This document shows, piece after piece, positions 62,801-64,000 of a DNA stretch of 64,000 nucleotides. This stretch comes from Acidovorax sp. GBBC 1281. Its GTDB lineage: Bacteria > Pseudomonadota > Gammaproteobacteria > Burkholderiales > Burkholderiaceae_C. The notes under the pieces were generated by a model. It did no database searches. It was not told where the DNA came from and was given only the letters and a program-made list of their open reading frames with translations. Each line of letters starts with the position of its first letter. Position 1 is the stretch's first letter. Location: contig NZ_CP097269.1 in NCBI RefSeq assembly GCF_028473645.1, positions 4,668,001 through 4,732,000 on the forward strand, written 5' to 3'. The position numbers and the translations under genes are program-made.

Positions 62801-64000
62801 CCGCCGTCACCGCCTTCGGGGCCCAGGTCGATGAGCCAGTCGCTGGCGCGGATCACGTCCAGGTTGTGCTCGATGACCACCAGCGAATGCCCGGCGTCCA
62901 GCAGCTTGCGCAGCGCCCGCATGAGCTTGGCGATGTCGTCGAAATGCAGGCCCGTGGTGGGCTCGTCGAACAGGAACAGCGTGCCCTTGCGCGCCAGCGG
63001 CTGGCGCGATTTGCTTTCCACGCGCGCCGCTTCCGCGAGGAAGCCCGCCAGCTTCAGGCGCTGGGCCTCGCCGCCCGACAGCGTGGGCACGGGCTGGCCC
63101 AGCTTCACGTATTCCAGCCCCACGTCCACGATGGGCTGCAGCGCGCGGATCACGTCGCGGTCGGCGGCGAACAGGGCGGCCGCCTCGCTCACCGTGAGGT
63201 CGAGCACGTCGGCCACGCTGAAGGAGCGGCCACCGCGCTCGATGGTCACCTCCAGGATCTCCGGCCGGTAGCGCTTGCCGTCGCAGTCGGGGCAGCGCAG
63301 GTACACGTCCGACAGGAACTGCATCTCCACGTGCTCGAACCCCGAGCCGCCGCAGGTCGGGCAGCGCCCGTCGCCCGAATTGAAGCTGAACTTGGCCGCG
63401 GTGTAGCTGCGCTGGCGCGACAGCGGCGCCACGGCGAACAGCTCGCGGATCGCGTCCCACGCGCCCACGTAGCTCACCGGGTTGGAGCGCGCGGTCTTGC
63501 CGATGGGCGACTGGTCCACGAACACGACCTCGCCCAGGTGGTCCGCGCCCAGCAGGCGGTCGTGCGCGCCGGGCGTCTCCGTCGCCTTGCCGAAGTGGCG
63601 CAGCAGCGCGGGGGCCAGCACGTCCTGGATCAGGCTCGACTTGCCCGAGCCGCTCACGCCGGTCACGGTGACCAGGCGCTGCAGCGGGAACTCCACCGAC
63701 ACGTTCTGCAGGTTGTGCTCGCGCGCGCCCTCCAGGATCAGGCGCGGCGTGGCCTCCGTCACGCGGCGCTGGTAGCCCATGCCGATCTGCTTGGTGCCGG
63801 CCAGGTACTGGCCGGTGAGCGTGTCGGCGCGGCGCAGCTCGCCCGTGCTGCCGTCGAACACGATGGAGCCGCCGCGCTCGCCGGGGCCGGGGCCCATGTC
63901 GATCACGCGGTCGGCCGCCAGCATGACGGCCGGGTCGTGCTCCACCACCACCAGCGTGTTGCCCGCATCGCGCAGGCGCAGCATGGCCTCGGTGATGCGG
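59803..64000 (-). CDS. uvrA: Tandem (double) UvrA, 5' end beyond window
   Basis: An open frame of at least 1,399 codons continues past the right edge. It contains the C-terminal half of one UvrA-like unit followed by a complete second UvrA. First: Walker A GVSGSGKS, zinc pairs CPTC and CPDC, signature [10 protein letters not shown]. Second: [33 protein letters not shown], zinc pairs CPVC/CPDC and CPGC/CETC, signatures [10 protein letters not shown] and [10 protein letters not shown]. UvrA is the damage-recognition ATPase of nucleotide excision repair. The two units are joined by a linker encoded by a dispersed repeat (62614-62671), and the two halves of the second unit by another (60884-60943), both in frame. 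Confidence 0.95.
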   Translation of the reverse strand, partial: RITEAMLRLRDAGNTLVVVEHDPAVMLAADRVIDMGPGPGERGGSIVFDGSTGELRRADTLTGQYLAGTKQIGMGYQRRVTEATPRLILEGAREHNLQNVSVEFPLQRLVTVTGVSGSGKSSLIQDVLAPALLRHFGKATETPGAHDRLLGADHLGEVVFVDQSPIGKTARSNPVSYVGAWDAIRELFAVAPLSRQRSYTAAKFSFNSGDGRCPTCGGSGFEHVEMQFLSDVYLRCPDCDGKRYRPEILEVTIERGGRSFSVADVLDLTVSEAAALFAADRDVIRALQPIVDVGLEYVKLGQPVPTLSGGEAQRLKLAGFLAEAARVESKSRQPLARKGTLFLFDEPTTGLHFDDIAKLMRALRKLLDAGHSLVVIEHNLDVIRASDWLIDLGPEGGDGGGLLVAEGTPEDVRQHPTSHTGAALREYEQALGAGGHSVHEKAAVLRKEKQRALAEHAPAAKNAIQIINAKEHNLKNLSVDIPRGQFNVITGVSGSGKSTLAFDILFNEGQRRYLESLNAYARSIVQPAGRPEVDAVYGIPPTVAIEQRLSRGGRKSTVGTTTEVWHFLRLLYVKLGVQHCVHDGAAVQPQTPDSIAAQLLRHFKGQHIGLLAPLVMNRKGVYTELADWARPRGYTHLRVDGHFLPTTGFPRIDRFKEHTIELPVVSLDVSPENEGLLRSSLARALELGKGVVHVLSQLDGLKDAMVAGGATAHIGALQAFSTKRACPVCATSYAELDPRLFSYNSKHGWCPDCVGTGVKLTKEQRKVFDDSVQDDKEKGREQTFAEPEAEDVACPTCPTCQGTRLNATARAVRFGENAAAGRAGVGIADIAALSVTDIRQWIEALQQGAGLSQREADIARDLIPEIQSRLEFLEEVGLGYLTLDRGAPTLSGGEAQRIRLAAQLGSNLQGVCYVLDEPTIGLHARDNQILLNALHKLGDKGNTLVVVEHDEDTIRRADHIIDIGPSAGKRGGRLVAQGSVADVQAAEDSQTGRYLLHAMRHPLQARRPVVPPVHIARSDATISIAATAYSTRAQGKNDAKTAEPEHWLTVRGAQLHNLQHVTASVPLNRLVAVTGVSGSGKSTLARDVLLANVQAWVQQRSTRAGRDAMDAGKAPPLVGCTGLSGFETVDRVLEVDQTPIGKTPRSCPATYIGFWDTIRKLFAETLEAKARGYAAGRFSFNTGEGRCPGCEGQGIRTIAMSFLPDVKVPCETCHGARFNPETLAVTWRGKSIGDVLQMEVDEAVEFFPSMPSIAHPLQLLKDVGLGYLTLGQPSPTLSGGEAQRIKLVTELTKVRDEVGRRGQKAPHTLYVLDEPTVGLHMADVHKLIQVLHRLVDGGHSVVVIEHDLDVIAEADWILDLGPEGGREGGRIVAAAAPEDVVRLGTHTGKALGPVLARP
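60884..60943 (+). repeat. Dispersed repeat, copy C, inside uvrA
   Basis: CCTAGTGCTATATGCGGTGG, then GCTATCGAAATAGTAGC, matching copy E closely and copies A/B in the CTAG...GCTAT block and terminal hairpin. It encodes the linker [20 protein letters not shown] on the opposite strand without breaking the uvrA frame. Confidence 0.65.
62614..62671 (+). repeat. Dispersed repeat, copy D, inside uvrA
   Basis: TTTTTGGCCGCCGGCGCATG, then CTAGGGCACGTTGCT and CTTTTCGTAGCA: the same blocks and order as copy A. It encodes [20 protein letters not shown], the linker between the two UvrA units, in frame. Confidence 0.6.

Overview
The window is GC-rich (apart from a few islands) DNA of a betaproteobacterium, most likely a Comamonadaceae member close to Acidovorax. 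This rests on gene content, codon style and a roughly 60-bp dispersed repeat ending in a GCTAT/ATAGC hairpin, which I associate with this family from memory. No database search was possible.

Layout. 1-1,900: the 3' part of one IS5-family element followed directly by a complete second one. 2,000-5,600: a decaying catabolic patch, with a frameshifted Bug-type binding protein, an intact MarR regulator and a frameshifted FAD monooxygenase. 5,655-10,807: NUDIX/metallo-beta-lactamase fusion, a pseudouridine-synthase-like protein without its catalytic Asp, a YjgN-like membrane protein and an M48 peptidase. 10,832-20,382: a compact eight-gene minus-strand operon of beta-rich proteins resembling TULIP lipid-binding proteins (P47/JHBP-like), joined to a polyprenyl diphosphate synthase and a papain-like cysteine peptidase. 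This is the best candidate here for an undescribed system. 20,951-21,392: RNase P RNA.

21,400-29,151 is an RNA-repair locus: rtcR, a sigma54 promoter, the Ro60 homologue rsr, a tandem array of Y-RNA-like ncRNAs carrying circularly permuted tRNA mimics, an unknown 269-aa protein, rtcB, an unknown 187-aa protein and rtcA. RtcR probably senses damaged RNA ends and drives the promoter. Rsr would bind the Y RNAs, RtcA would make 2',3'-cyclic phosphates and RtcB would ligate.

29,229-44,276 is mostly housekeeping: cysteine synthase, a ybhP-clsB-ybhN operon, an FAD dehydrogenase, a chemoreceptor, htpX, DUF3025, a NYN-domain protein, pyrC, a lipoprotein and a two-component pair. 44,490-48,737 is a DevBCA/MacAB-like ABC exporter with its own outer-membrane factor. 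48,730-55,739 holds two convergent, translationally coupled gene sets (HAD phosphatase, hydrolase, paired small EamA-like proteins, DegT aminotransferase; against class III aminotransferase, FemAB-like acyltransferase, arginase-like protein) that look like a pathway for an unknown amine-bearing product.

55,850-58,600 is an AT-rich island with two exported proteins and an STM2901-DUF1493 pair, probably acquired. An LLM-class flavin monooxygenase and a giant tandem UvrA, cut by the right edge, close the window. The dispersed repeat occurs six times. Two copies supply the 3' ends of reading frames (5.5 and 33.5 kb) and three lie in frame inside coding sequences, two of them at UvrA module linkers.
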